Below are positions 10,685 through 19,365 of a stretch of 64,000 nt of DNA, piece by piece. Location of the stretch: contig SCUE01000033.1 of assembly GCA_004297775.1 (NCBI GenBank), forward strand, positions 29,085-93,084. Reading direction: 5' to 3'. Position numbers and translations under genes: made by a program. Every line of letters starts with the position of its first letter. Position 1 is the stretch's first letter. Source of the DNA: Chloroflexota bacterium (GTDB lineage Bacteria > Chloroflexota > UBA6077 > FW602-bin22). The notes below the pieces were generated by a model. It made no database searches. It saw only the letters and a list, made by a program, of their open reading frames with translations, and had not been told where the DNA came from.

Positions 10685-11001
10685 TGATCCTCGAAGACCG
10701 GCGGAACCTGAAACTGACCGTCGATAACGGCCGGCGCATTGCGCAGCACGTCCGTCGATGACAGACCGGCCATCACGACATCATCCGCCATCACGCTGTC
10801 GAGCGGAACGACCGTCGTCGCGGGCGAAATCGCGGACGTGTCGAGTTCATCCAGCGCCGCGACGTGCTGGAGGATCGAGGCCAGGTCGGAGCGAAGGGTC
10901 TCAATCTGTGGCGCGGTCAAAGCGAGGCGGGCCAGGACCGCGACACGCTCGACATCGGCGACGGTCAGCGTGCCGGGATCGCCTGAGTTGTGCGAGGTCA
11001 T
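10681..11001 (-). CDS. gatC: Glutamyl/aspartyl-tRNA amidotransferase subunit C
   Basis: A 106-residue subunit that wraps around GatA and stabilises GatCAB. The conserved N-terminal [16 protein letters not shown], the central [11 protein letters not shown] and the C-terminal [17 protein letters not shown] are all present. The ATG at 11001 is chosen because it overlaps the asnS stop as ATGA. The frame remains open further upstream inside asnS. Confidence 0.94.
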   Translation of the reverse strand: MTSHNSGDPGTLTVADVERVAVLARLALTAPQIETLRSDLASILQHVAALDELDTSAISPATTVVPLDSVMADDVVMAGLSSTDVLRNAPAVIDGQFQVPPVFEDQ

Positions 11002-12290
11002 GGATACAGGCGATCGAGCGTGCGCGCGAAGGGGATCGTCTCGCGCAGGTGATGGAGTCCGCAGATCCACGCGACCGTGCGCTCGATACCGAGTCCAAAG
11101 CCGCTGTGCGGAACGCTTCCGTAGCGGCGCAAGTCGAGATACCAGTCAAATTGTTCGCGCGAAAGCCCGTGTTCATCGATCCGATGCTCGAGGAGCGCAA
11201 GGTCGTCGATGCGCTGGCTCCCGCCGATGATCTCGCCGTACCCCTCGGGCGCGAGGAGATCGGCGCAGAGCGCGAGCTCCGGTCGAGCGGGATCGGCCTT
11301 CATATAGAAGGCCTTGATCGAGGATGGGTACCGGTGCACGAACAATGGTCGATCGAACTCGCTGGCGATCACCGTTTCGTGACCGCCGCCGAAGTCGTCA
11401 CCCCAGGTAATCTCTTCACCGAGCGCGCGGAGCTTCTCGATTGCGTCGTCGTATGTGATGCGCGGGAATGGCGGTGTGACGCGTTCAAGCGCGGTCGTAT
11501 CGCGTTCGAGCACGGCAAGGTCATCGCCGTTTCGATCGAGAACTGTCGCGACGATATGCGTAATCAGGCGCTCCTGGAGCGCCATCGAATCGTCGAGATC
11601 GAAGAACGCCATCTCCGGCTCGACCATCCAGAACTCGGTCAAATGGCGGCGTGTCTTGGATTTCTCGGCGCGAAACGTGGGTCCGAAGCAATACACGCGT
11701 CCGAGTGCCATCGCGGCCGCTTCGACGTAGAGCTGGCCGCTCTGTGACAGATAGGCCGTCTGATCGAAATACTGTGTCGAAAACAGGGTTGTCGTTCCCT
11801 CGGCGGCGTTCCCGGTCAGGATCGGCGAGTCGATCACGGTGAATCCCTCGCTATCGAGGAAGCCTCGTATCGCCCCGATGATCCGAGCGCGAATCCGCAT
11901 GATCGCCTGCTGGCGCGAGGATCGAAGCCACAGGTGGCGATTCGACATCAAGAAGTCGACGCCGTGGTCTTTCGGCGTAATCGGATACTCGTGCGCTTCG
12001 TGAATGACCGTGAGACCAGACACAGTCATCTCGAAACCACCCGGCGCGCGTGAATCGGCGCGCACGTGGCCCGAGATGCGGAGCGATGACTCCTGCCCGA
12101 TCCGACCCGCGAGGGCAAAGAGTCCCGGGTCCACATCGCGGGCCGACACGATGCCTTGAATCGACCCGCTGCCATCGCGAACGATCAAGAAATGCAGACG
12201 ACCGCTCGATCGTCGGGCCTGAAGCCAGCCCGAGACTTCGACATCCTGATCGACGAATCGTCCGACATCGACGATACGCGCAGTCGCCAT
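10998..12290 (-). CDS. asnS: Asparaginyl-tRNA synthetase
   Basis: A 430-residue class IIb synthetase. The N-terminal OB-fold anticodon-binding domain (about 5-100) is followed by the catalytic core with motif 2 ([20 protein letters not shown], with [11 protein letters not shown] diagnostic of AsnRS rather than AspRS) and motif 3 ([15 protein letters not shown]). It charges tRNA-Asn directly. This suggests that the adjacent GatCAB mainly serves Gln-tRNA-Gln. The ATG at 12290 is preferred because the -10 hexamer lies only about 10 bp upstream. A GTG at 12296 is also in frame. It is the first gene of the operon. Confidence 0.95.
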   Translation of the reverse strand: MATARIVDVGRFVDQDVEVSGWLQARRSSGRLHFLIVRDGSGSIQGIVSARDVDPGLFALAGRIGQESSLRISGHVRADSRAPGGFEMTVSGLTVIHEAHEYPITPKDHGVDFLMSNRHLWLRSSRQQAIMRIRARIIGAIRGFLDSEGFTVIDSPILTGNAAEGTTTLFSTQYFDQTAYLSQSGQLYVEAAAMALGRVYCFGPTFRAEKSKTRRHLTEFWMVEPEMAFFDLDDSMALQERLITHIVATVLDRNGDDLAVLERDTTALERVTPPFPRITYDDAIEKLRALGEEITWGDDFGGGHETVIASEFDRPLFVHRYPSSIKAFYMKADPARPELALCADLLAPEGYGEIIGGSQRIDDLALLEHRIDEHGLSREQFDWYLDLRRYGSVPHSGFGLGIERTVAWICGLHHLRETIPFARTLDRLYP

Positions 12291-12300
12291 AATCACAAAA

Positions 12301-12306
12301 AGTCTA
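12301..12306 (-). promoter_or_regulatory. -10 element of the asnS-gat operon promoter
   Basis: On the minus strand TGC-TAGACT reads as an extended -10, ending 10 bp before the ATG of asnS. Transcription would start within a few bases of the start codon, so the message is probably leaderless. No convincing -35 was found, and no Shine-Dalgarno sequence precedes the gene. Confidence 0.5.
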
Positions 12307-12365
12307 GCAGAGCCTTCGGGGCCGCCCTACCAGTCGGATCGGTCACGGCATTCTATTACGCTTCG

Positions 12366-13058
12366 CTAATGGCCCTGTTCGAGTGAAGCGCGCGTGGCGG
12401 TCACGCCGAATACCGACGCGGCGCCAGCCTGTGAGAGCGCCGCCGCGCACGCAAACAGCGTTGCGCCCGTCGTGCAGACATCATCGACCAGGAGAACGAC
12501 CTCGCCCTTCGCGGCGGGGTGCGCCTTGAATGCGCGACGCACGTTCGCGAGACGAGCCACGCGTGATGAGCCGGCCTGCGGCGGCGTCGGTCGAGTGCGC
12601 GTCAACAACCGACGCATGGGAAGACGCATCGTCGCGGCCACGTCGCGAGCCAGGAGCTCGGCCTGATTGAATCCGCGTTCGCGCTTGCGCTCCGGATGCA
12701 GAGGAACCGGTACGACGACTGTCGCGTGCGCAGTGACCGTCGCCGCCATCGCTGGCGCCAGGACGTGGGCCAAGTGGCGATGGCCGCGATACTTCATGTT
12801 CAACACCATCGTCCGAGCGAGTTCCCGGTGCTCGAATGGGGCGGTGATCCCGGCGATCGGTGGGTGCTCGCGGTAGCAGTCTGGGCAGAGAGTCGAGCGA
12901 GCACCCGGCGCGGCACAGACCCGGCAGTGGTGCTCGTCCAGACGGGGCAGGCGCTCGGCGCACGCACTGCACAACCACGTACCACGTATGGCGCAGCGGG
13001 CGCAACGAGGTGGGCTGATGAGATCGAGGATGAGCGCAATTGGGTTGAGAGTGACCAT
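12366..13058 (-). CDS. ComF family protein (double zinc ribbon plus phosphoribosyltransferase fold)
   Basis: A 230-residue protein. The N-terminal third has paired cysteines (CARC, CSAC, CRVC, CPDC) for zinc. The rest is a type I PRTase-like domain with the PRPP-loop motif VVLLVDDVCTTGAT and the ComF hallmark PVPLHPERKRERGFNQAE. ComF proteins act in natural transformation, probably handling incoming single-stranded DNA. The product is of normal length. About 200 bp without a gene separates it from the DUF881 gene upstream; I see no clear promoter or terminator there. Confidence 0.9.
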   Translation of the reverse strand: MVTLNPIALILDLISPPRCARCAIRGTWLCSACAERLPRLDEHHCRVCAAPGARSTLCPDCYREHPPIAGITAPFEHRELARTMVLNMKYRGHRHLAHVLAPAMAATVTAHATVVVPVPLHPERKRERGFNQAELLARDVAATMRLPMRRLLTRTRPTPPQAGSSRVARLANVRRAFKAHPAAKGEVVLLVDDVCTTGATLFACAAALSQAGAASVFGVTATRASLEQGH

Positions 13059-13258
13059 CCCTGCCGCAGCGACTTGAAGTCGTGGACGAATCCCCGCAAT
13101 CGTCGCGCCAGTTGACGATATGTGAGCGCGCGCGCGACGCGCAACCTTCCGCGGGTTGGCGCCGGCGGGTCGTCGTACGATTGTTAGGTTGCGTGATTGT
13201 GCGTGCGTACGCCAGTTCGTCTGCTATCCCGCGGGAGGAGTTGGCAGCGGGCGTCGGT

Positions 13259-13936
13259 CTAGTTGCTCGGCGCGGCGTGGGCAAAGGCGAAGCGCGGCGT
13301 TTCCGCGACTGCCGGAATCTGCAGCGCTTCGACGCGCGTGAGCATCAGTCGACCGCCCGGGTACGTATTCTGTAAATACGAAAGCAGACCACCTTTGCGC
13401 GTCAACGCCCGGTCGAGCGTTTCGGGGGCCCCAATTGCCGCGAACCGATACGGCGCGACGACGAGACGGCCGTTCACGACCAGGCGTCCACGATCCGACG
13501 CGACAAACGTCCGTCCACCGATGCGGTCACCGTTGAGCGCGAGCACTTCGGCCCCCGCATTGCGAAACTCGTTGATCAGGTCCTGAACATCCTCGACGCG
13601 GATATCGGCCGCGATCTCCAGTTCGATACCCGGCCCCGCAATTGCGACGGTGCCGTTCATTGTCCGCAGCTTAGCGAGGTCCGACGCAAGCTCCGCTGCC
13701 CGCGCGGCGCCATATTCATCGCGCTGTTTCTCGATTTGCGCCGTCAAGTTCTCGACTTCAGAACGAAGGGCGACATTCGCGTCGTACAGATTGCTGACGA
13801 TCTGCGCCTGATCGGCGGTCGTCTCAGCCTGCTTCGTCGAAACAATCTTGCCCTGCGTGCGAATCTGAACCATCAAAAGGATGCCGAACGCCGCGCAAAC
13901 CGCGGCCAGGACAATTCGTCCGGCCGGACCTCTCAC
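13259..13936 (-). CDS. DUF881 family membrane-anchored protein (second of a pair)
   Basis: A 225-residue protein with one N-terminal membrane span (about 7-24), a coiled-coil stretch (about 33-95) and a globular DUF881 domain containing VEDVQDLINEFRNAGAEVLALNGDRI. It lacks the C-terminal extensions of some relatives. DUF881 proteins are common in Gram-positives and Chloroflexota near division or cell-envelope genes, and their role is not established. The GTG overlaps the upstream paralogue's stop (GTGA). Confidence 0.85.
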   Translation of the reverse strand: MRGPAGRIVLAAVCAAFGILLMVQIRTQGKIVSTKQAETTADQAQIVSNLYDANVALRSEVENLTAQIEKQRDEYGAARAAELASDLAKLRTMNGTVAIAGPGIELEIAADIRVEDVQDLINEFRNAGAEVLALNGDRIGGRTFVASDRGRLVVNGRLVVAPYRFAAIGAPETLDRALTRKGGLLSYLQNTYPGGRLMLTRVEALQIPAVAETPRFAFAHAAPSN

Positions 13937-14847
13937 TTCGGCACCGCCGTCACCTGCGTCGTGGACGACGCCGTAGCGCCGGCCGCGTCCGCCCGCGCAT
14001 ACCGGATGTCGAAGCTTCCCGAGAAGGCGGAAACGGTCGCCTCTCCGCGAATTCTCTGATACGAGAATTGGAGGCCGTACGCTTTGACACGGTTCTTGAG
14101 CGACTTCAGAGCGGTCGAATCGGCTAAGGCGCCCTCGATCCGCGCCTGATCACCGATCACGATGAACTCATAGGGCGGCGAGGTCCGGGTATCGTTGACC
14201 AGAATTGTTGAGCCGACGCAGTAGATCGACGTTGGCGACACGATCCGTTCGCCGTTCACTGAGATCGCCTCGGCGCCGGCCGCCCAGAGTGAATTGACGA
14301 TGTCCCGCAACTGGTACTCGTGAACGATGTACAGCGCAGGGTCGTCCTTCGCCGGAATCGATTTCGTGGCGCTGTCGTCAACGACGACTCGAACTCCCGG
14401 TCCGCGGACCGCAACCGCGCCGGCGAGCAGTCTCTCTTCGTCGATCGCGTGTGTGAGGTCGGCCAGTTCGCGCTCGCCCGACGCCGCGGCTTGCCGCTGA
14501 GCGGCCAACCGAGGCCGGAGGTCCGCGATCAGACGCTTGAGGTCGGTCTGCTCGGCTTCGAGCCGTTGAATCGTCGTCGCGGCGATCTCACGCCGGTACT
14601 CGGGTGATGATGCGGCCAGTCTTGGTTTGCTCTGCCACTGCGCCGTGATGTAGACGCCGAGCAAGATTGCCAGGACGGTCAGGCCGAGTGTCTGTCGGCG
14701 AACCCGCGGAACGGTTCGCCGCTGGCGCATTCTCGCCCTCGGCTCGGTCGCCGGCGGTGATGCCGAAGCGTTGGGCGATGGTGCCGCGACATCGGGCGCC
14801 GGCATGATGACGCCCAACGCCGCGTCGTGCCGAACGGCCGTGCTCAC
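13933..14847 (-). CDS. DUF881 family membrane-anchored protein (first of a pair)
   Basis: A 304-residue paralogue of the next gene. A proline/alanine-rich and arginine-rich N-terminus is followed by one membrane span (about 55-71), a coiled coil (about 80-140) and the DUF881 domain with YQLRDIVNSLWAAGAEAISVNGERI. GTG 14847 is chosen because it overlaps the DUF1461 stop as GTGA; the upstream extension lies wholly inside that gene. Its extra cytoplasmic tail is longer than that of the second copy. The role is unknown, but tandem DUF881 genes suggest a heteromeric complex. Confidence 0.84.
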   Translation of the reverse strand: MSTAVRHDAALGVIMPAPDVAAPSPNASASPPATEPRARMRQRRTVPRVRRQTLGLTVLAILLGVYITAQWQSKPRLAASSPEYRREIAATTIQRLEAEQTDLKRLIADLRPRLAAQRQAAASGERELADLTHAIDEERLLAGAVAVRGPGVRVVVDDSATKSIPAKDDPALYIVHEYQLRDIVNSLWAAGAEAISVNGERIVSPTSIYCVGSTILVNDTRTSPPYEFIVIGDQARIEGALADSTALKSLKNRVKAYGLQFSYQRIRGEATVSAFSGSFDIRYARADAAGATASSTTQVTAVPK

Positions 14848-15524
14848 CGCGCGGCCCCAATGCGAGCCCGACTCACCGCGAAGCCTCCGATTCCCACGAC
14901 CAATGCAAATAACACCGCGCGTACCGCAACCGTGACGGCGGATTCGAACCAGAACCCGAACGGAAAAATCCGGATGAGGTTGTCGGTCCGTGGGTCGAGG
15001 AGCCACATGTCGTTGTCGAATGACAGGAGATGGAAGCGGAGGAAGAGTGACTCGAAATCAACCGCCGCCAGCAGGCCGAACGCGGCGATGAGCCCAATCG
15101 TGAGACCTGCGCCAATCGCCTCCAGGCGACCGATCCAGACGAGCCCGTCACGACGCCGAAAGAACACCCGCGCGAAGAAGATCAGCCCGAGTGTCACCAG
15201 CGACAGCCACTTGGCTTGCGAGACGCGACGGACGATTTCGCGGACGTCGTTCATATGCCCAATCTCGCGCTCGTTGAAGACATCGACCGGGGCACCGGCC
15301 GCGCCGAGCGAGGCAATGAGCGACTCGTTTGAGCCGAAGAACGCGACGATTGCGCCGTTAATCGGCGCCAACTGCGCTTCGTTGAATTCGGTCGTGCGAC
15401 CGATCGCGTGTTGTCGCTGTCCACTGGCGTAGAAGGCCGCGTCGAAGAGGAGCGTTTCGATGCTCAGGGCGATCAGAAAGATGGGAACACTGACGATGGC
15501 GACCATCGACGCACTCGCCCACAC
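14844..15524 (-). CDS. DUF1461 (TIGR01906-type) integral membrane protein
   Basis: A 226-residue protein with four predicted membrane spans: one near the N-terminus, two around residues 105-160 and one near the C-terminus. The family-typical stretches EREIGHMNDVREIV and FHLLSFDNDMWLLDPRTDNL are present, followed by the FPFGFW motif. No biochemical function is known to me. It leads the operon DUF1461-DUF881-DUF881 and is divergent from mazG across a 108-bp gap. Confidence 0.82.
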   Translation of the reverse strand: MWASASMVAIVSVPIFLIALSIETLLFDAAFYASGQRQHAIGRTTEFNEAQLAPINGAIVAFFGSNESLIASLGAAGAPVDVFNEREIGHMNDVREIVRRVSQAKWLSLVTLGLIFFARVFFRRRDGLVWIGRLEAIGAGLTIGLIAAFGLLAAVDFESLFLRFHLLSFDNDMWLLDPRTDNLIRIFPFGFWFESAVTVAVRAVLFALVVGIGGFAVSRARIGAAR

Positions 15525-15617
15525 TTGCCCCGTTGCCCCCGGCCGCGCGCCAACTCCCGGCTGACATAAAGTGTAACTTGCGCGGCGCCATCACGGTGCT
15601 AGTTCGTTCGCCAGCCA

Positions 15618-15623
15618 TATAAT
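15618..15623 (+). promoter_or_regulatory. -10 element before mazG
   Basis: A consensus TATAAT ends 9 bp before the GTG start of mazG, so transcription should begin within about 3 nt of the start codon. No Shine-Dalgarno sequence fits between them. This is a leaderless-mRNA arrangement. The -35 region is weak. Confidence 0.6.
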
Positions 15624-15632
15624 CGGTCGGGA

Positions 15633-17114
15633 GTGGCGTCCCTCACGATTGTCGGACTTGGTCCGGGTCGTCTGAGCGACTTGACGCGCGACGCCGAGGT
15701 GATTCTTCAAGGGGCCGACGAGGTCTGGCTGCGGACCCGGCGGCATCCGCTTTTCGCCTGGCTGCGGGAGCGCCGGCGGGTGCACACGTTCGATCACATC
15801 TACGCGCGCGCCGCGTCGGTCGAACATGTGTATCCGCGTATCGTCGAGCGCATTGTCACGCTCGCGAAGCGGCGCCGAGGTGTCATCTATGCCGTCCCAG
15901 GCCATCCGCTCGTCGGCGAGCGCACGGTTCGTCTCGCAATTGGGCGCGCGCGCACGCTCGGAATTGCGACTCAACTGATCTCGGGCGTGTCGTTCATCGA
16001 CCACGTCCTGGCGTTGACAGGCCTTGACGCCCTGGAGTGGGAGACGCAAATCATCGACGGACATCGCCTCGGCGAACAGATCGGATCGGATGGGCGACAC
16101 GATGTCTTTGGCGATCGTGCCTCGTACGTTGATCCGACCCGTCTTGTGATCGTCGGCCAGGTCGATTCTCAACGCATCCTATCCGGCGTGAAACTGGTGC
16201 TGCTTCGGGCGTATCCCTCGACTCATATCGTCCACGTCGTGGATGGTGAGTCGGCCACGCCGATGCCTCTCGTCGAAATCGACCGGCGCCGAACCGACCA
16301 TCTCGTCAGCCTCGCAATCACGCCGATATCGCGTCTCGATGCGCGACGCGATATCGAAACTCTGCGACACGTCGTGGCGCGCTTGCGCGCACCGGACGGA
16401 TGCCCGTGGGACCGCGAGCAAACTCCCACCTCGCTTCGGAGGGCACTGATCGAAGAGGCATACGAGGCGGTCGACGCGATCGATCGCGGAGCGGCGACCG
16501 ACAATTGGGACGATCTGGCCGAGGAGCTCGGAGACCTCCTCATGAACGTCTTCCTGCAGGTCCAGATTGCCGACGAGTCCGCCCGTTTCGATCTCGGCGA
16601 GGTCATCGAGGGCATCGTGACCAAGCTGATTCGGCGACATCCGCACGTCTTCGGCGACCTGGAACTCAAGACCGCTGACGCGGTCCTGGCGAACTGGGAC
16701 CGTATCAAGCTTGCCGAAAAGCGCGATGATGTCGAGGCAAGCCGACTCGGTCGCGTTCCGGCTTCATTGCCCGCGTTGGCGCGCGCCCAAACGCTCCACC
16801 GGCGGGCATCGCGGACAGGATTTCGGTGGCACTCGATCGAAGATGTCTGGCAGAAGCTGGCCGAGGAGATCGGCGAACTGCGGCACGCCGAGCCGGAAGA
16901 TCGCCTCGATGAACTCGGTGATGTCTTATTCGTGGGAGTGATCCTGGCGAACTGGCTTGGCCTGGATGCCGAAGACGCGCTGCGTCAGTCCGGCAGCAAG
17001 TTCGAGTCGCGCTTCCGTGCGATGGAGAGGCTTCTTGCGCGCGACAACGTCGATCCCGCGACTCTCGCCACGCCGGAATGGCTCGCCTACTGGACTCGGG
17101 CAAAGGCGGAATGA
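15633..17114 (+). CDS. mazG: Tetrapyrrole-methylase-like domain fused to nucleoside triphosphate pyrophosphohydrolase MazG (YabN type)
   Basis: A 493-residue fusion. Residues 1-220 form an SAM-dependent tetrapyrrole-methylase-like domain (IVGLGPG at the start, VYAVPGHP-type loop). Residues 240-490 are MazG, with two EExxE helices: LRRALIEEAYEAVDAID with WDDLAEELGDLL, and later KLAEEIGELRHAE with DELGDVLF. MazG hydrolyses NTPs to NMP and pyrophosphate, clearing damaged nucleotides. The methylase-like part occurs in YabN proteins with no clear role. The stop overlaps the GT2 gene as ATGA, so mazG heads the polysaccharide gene run. Confidence 0.92.
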   Translation: MASLTIVGLGPGRLSDLTRDAEVILQGADEVWLRTRRHPLFAWLRERRRVHTFDHIYARAASVEHVYPRIVERIVTLAKRRRGVIYAVPGHPLVGERTVRLAIGRARTLGIATQLISGVSFIDHVLALTGLDALEWETQIIDGHRLGEQIGSDGRHDVFGDRASYVDPTRLVIVGQVDSQRILSGVKLVLLRAYPSTHIVHVVDGESATPMPLVEIDRRRTDHLVSLAITPISRLDARRDIETLRHVVARLRAPDGCPWDREQTPTSLRRALIEEAYEAVDAIDRGAATDNWDDLAEELGDLLMNVFLQVQIADESARFDLGEVIEGIVTKLIRRHPHVFGDLELKTADAVLANWDRIKLAEKRDDVEASRLGRVPASLPALARAQTLHRRASRTGFRWHSIEDVWQKLAEEIGELRHAEPEDRLDELGDVLFVGVILANWLGLDAEDALRQSGSKFESRFRAMERLLARDNVDPATLATPEWLAYWTRAKAE

Positions 17115-18100
17115 ACTCTGCCGCGGTCCGGCTCGACAGGCCGGACGTCGACGTCATCATCGTGAGCCGCGATACGCGCGAGTTGCTTCGCGTGTGTCTT
17201 GCCTCGATCGAGATGGCTCGGCCAGCGTACGGCGGCGAGATTCATATCATCGTTGTCGACTGCGCTTCGTCGGACGACACGGTTGGCGCGCTCACGCCAG
17301 GGTTTCCACGCGTGCGATGGCTGCCGTCCAGCGAGAACCTCGGATTCACGCGGGGTAACAATCTGGCGCTTCGGGCGACTCGCTCACCACTGGTTCTGTT
17401 TCTCAATCCGGACACCGTCATCCAGCCAGATGCCCTGCCGAGAATGACCGCGAGCCTGCTGGATTCGTCGCGGCGAGGTCTGGTCGGGCCGCGGCTCCTG
17501 AATCCGGACGGCACGACTCAATCGTCCCGCCGCCGCTTCCCAAGCGTGTGGACGGGATTCATCGAAAGCACGGTCTGGCAACGGTGGGCGGATTCGTGGA
17601 ATGTCGTGGCCGATTTCTTCGTGCGCGATCGGTCGAGCGATGAAGATCAGTCGGTCGATTGGGTCGTAGGCGCGTGCATGCTTGCGCAGCGTGACGCGTT
17701 GTCCGACGTCGGTCTGTTCGACGAATCGTTCTTTATGTATTCGGAAGAAGTCGATCTCTGCCGCCGCCTGCGCGATCGCGGCTGGGCGATCGGCTATGTC
17801 GCGGGTGCACGGGTGACCCACCACGAAGGGCAAAGCAGTCAGCGGAATCTCGTTCGGCGCGATCTGCTCTTTCACGAGAGTCGGGTGCGCTACTACGAGA
17901 AGCATTTTGGAGCCTGGCCGGCGGCACTGCTTCGACTTGCCACGCTTGTGCATTTCGCGATTCTCCTGGGCGAGGAGTCGATGCGAGCATTGCTCGGTCG
18001 CGGCCCCGCCGACGAACGCTGGCCGCGCGTTCGTGCACACTGGACCGTGGTCTCGACGTTCGCGCGCCAGTCGCTACGTGCGCTGAATCGGGCGCCGTGA
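17111..18100 (+). CDS. Family 2 glycosyltransferase
   Basis: A 329-residue GT-A enzyme, rhamnosyltransferase-like. VDVIIVSRDTRELLRVCLAS starts the nucleotide-sugar fold. LGFTRGNNLALR and LVLFLNPDT carry the metal-site region, VGACMLAQRDA is the acceptor-side motif, and DESFFMYSEEVDLCRRLRDRGW is the ED motif. It probably adds a sugar to a lipid-linked chain at the inner face of the membrane. ATG 17111 overlaps the mazG stop. A 33-bp longer frame has no conserved sequence. The donor sugar is unknown. Confidence 0.9.
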   Translation: MNSAAVRLDRPDVDVIIVSRDTRELLRVCLASIEMARPAYGGEIHIIVVDCASSDDTVGALTPGFPRVRWLPSSENLGFTRGNNLALRATRSPLVLFLNPDTVIQPDALPRMTASLLDSSRRGLVGPRLLNPDGTTQSSRRRFPSVWTGFIESTVWQRWADSWNVVADFFVRDRSSDEDQSVDWVVGACMLAQRDALSDVGLFDESFFMYSEEVDLCRRLRDRGWAIGYVAGARVTHHEGQSSQRNLVRRDLLFHESRVRYYEKHFGAWPAALLRLATLVHFAILLGEESMRALLGRGPADERWPRVRAHWTVVSTFARQSLRALNRAP

Positions 18101-19365
18101 ATCCCATCGCAATCCGTCGCATAGCGCTAATCACGGGCGAATACCCACCGGTGCCTGGCGGCGTCGGCGACTACACGGCGTGTCTGGCCGAGGCGTTGGG
18201 TCATCAGAGCATCGCCATCTCGATCCTGACGACGGCGGCCGCGAAGGATGAACCAACCGCGGCACCAAGCGGACTGACGCCATCCGCGTCGGTGGTCCAC
18301 CGAATCATGCCAGGGTGGGGGTTGCCTGACGCGGTCCGATTCCTGCGCTACGTCGCTGCGAGTCGCCCAGACGCGATCGTGATCCAATATCAGACCGGCG
18401 CATACGGGATGAAGCCGTTGCCGAACCTGATCCCGGCGCTGCTGAGGTTGCTCAAGAGCCGCCCACGGGTCGTGGTGGTATTTCACGATCTGAACGAGCC
18501 CTGGCTGGCGCCGAAGAGCCCGTGGCTGGGCCGGCTCGCCAACAGGCTGCTCGCCCGCCTGTCCGACGTCGTCGTCGTCACCAACCACGAGGACCGTACG
18601 AAGTTGCAGACACGTTACGGTACTATTAGATATGAAGAACTCATTCCGATCGGAAGCAATATCGCGGATGTCGGTCTGGGTGGCTCGGCTCGTGACGACG
18701 CGCGCCATGCACTTGGCATTGCGCCAAGGGTGATCGCGGCTGGATTCTTCGGATTCATCAACGAGTGGAAGGGTGTCGACACGCTGGTCGAAGCGTTCGC
18801 GCGTGCCCGGGACCGCGATCCGCGACTTCGGCTGGTATTCATCGGGGGCAGCCATCGGCCGGGCGCGGCCTATAGCTTCGGCTACGCGGATCGCATTCGC
18901 CACCGCATCGCCGCGCTTGGGCTCGACTCCGAGGTGACCTGGACCGAGTTTGGCGACGCCGATGTGATTTCTGGCTGGCTCCACGCGATTGATTTCATCG
19001 TCCTGCCGTTCGTCGGCGGCTATTCGTATCGTCATGGAACGCTCATCGCGGCGATTACCCACGGATTGCCGATTATCACCACCGAAACCGCGGTCGCGGC
19101 TGACGGGCGGGATTGTGATTCTCTTCCGCCTTTGCGCTCCGACGAGACGGCCGAATTGGTCGCGTCGGGCGATGTCGACGCTTTGGCGGCGTCGATGCTC
19201 CGCCTGGCCAGCGATCCCGCCTATCGCGAACGGTTGTCGCGGGCGGTTGTCAAGCTGTCGCCCATTTTCTCGTGGGATGCCATCGCCAAACAAATGGTGC
19301 GCGCGATCGTGCACGATGCGGCGGCGGCACGGTATCCACCGCGATCGGCCGGCGCCCCGCCGTGA
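18097..19365 (+). CDS. Family 4 glycosyltransferase
   Basis: A 422-residue GT-B enzyme. The N-terminal acceptor domain starts with the PPVPGGVGDYT glycine-rich loop. The C-terminal nucleotide-sugar domain contains GFFGFINEWKGVDTLVEAF and a GTLIAAITHGLPIITT stretch in place of the usual E-x7-E loop, whose first glutamate is not obvious here. It is translationally coupled to the GT2 gene (GTGA) and to the YfhO-like gene. Donor and acceptor are unknown. Confidence 0.88.
   Translation: MNPIAIRRIALITGEYPPVPGGVGDYTACLAEALGHQSIAISILTTAAAKDEPTAAPSGLTPSASVVHRIMPGWGLPDAVRFLRYVAASRPDAIVIQYQTGAYGMKPLPNLIPALLRLLKSRPRVVVVFHDLNEPWLAPKSPWLGRLANRLLARLSDVVVVTNHEDRTKLQTRYGTIRYEELIPIGSNIADVGLGGSARDDARHALGIAPRVIAAGFFGFINEWKGVDTLVEAFARARDRDPRLRLVFIGGSHRPGAAYSFGYADRIRHRIAALGLDSEVTWTEFGDADVISGWLHAIDFIVLPFVGGYSYRHGTLIAAITHGLPIITTETAVAADGRDCDSLPPLRSDETAELVASGDVDALAASMLRLASDPAYRERLSRAVVKLSPIFSWDAIAKQMVRAIVHDAAAARYPPRSAGAPP

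Noticed and set aside
10998-12290. Annotation as aspartyl-tRNA synthetase
   Set aside because: The motif-2 region and the short length without the bacterial AspRS insertion domain fit AsnRS.
13059-13258. 200-bp gap between comF and the DUF881 gene, examined for promoter or terminator
   Set aside because: GC-rich alternations can form stems but none has a U-run or a matched -10/-35 pair.
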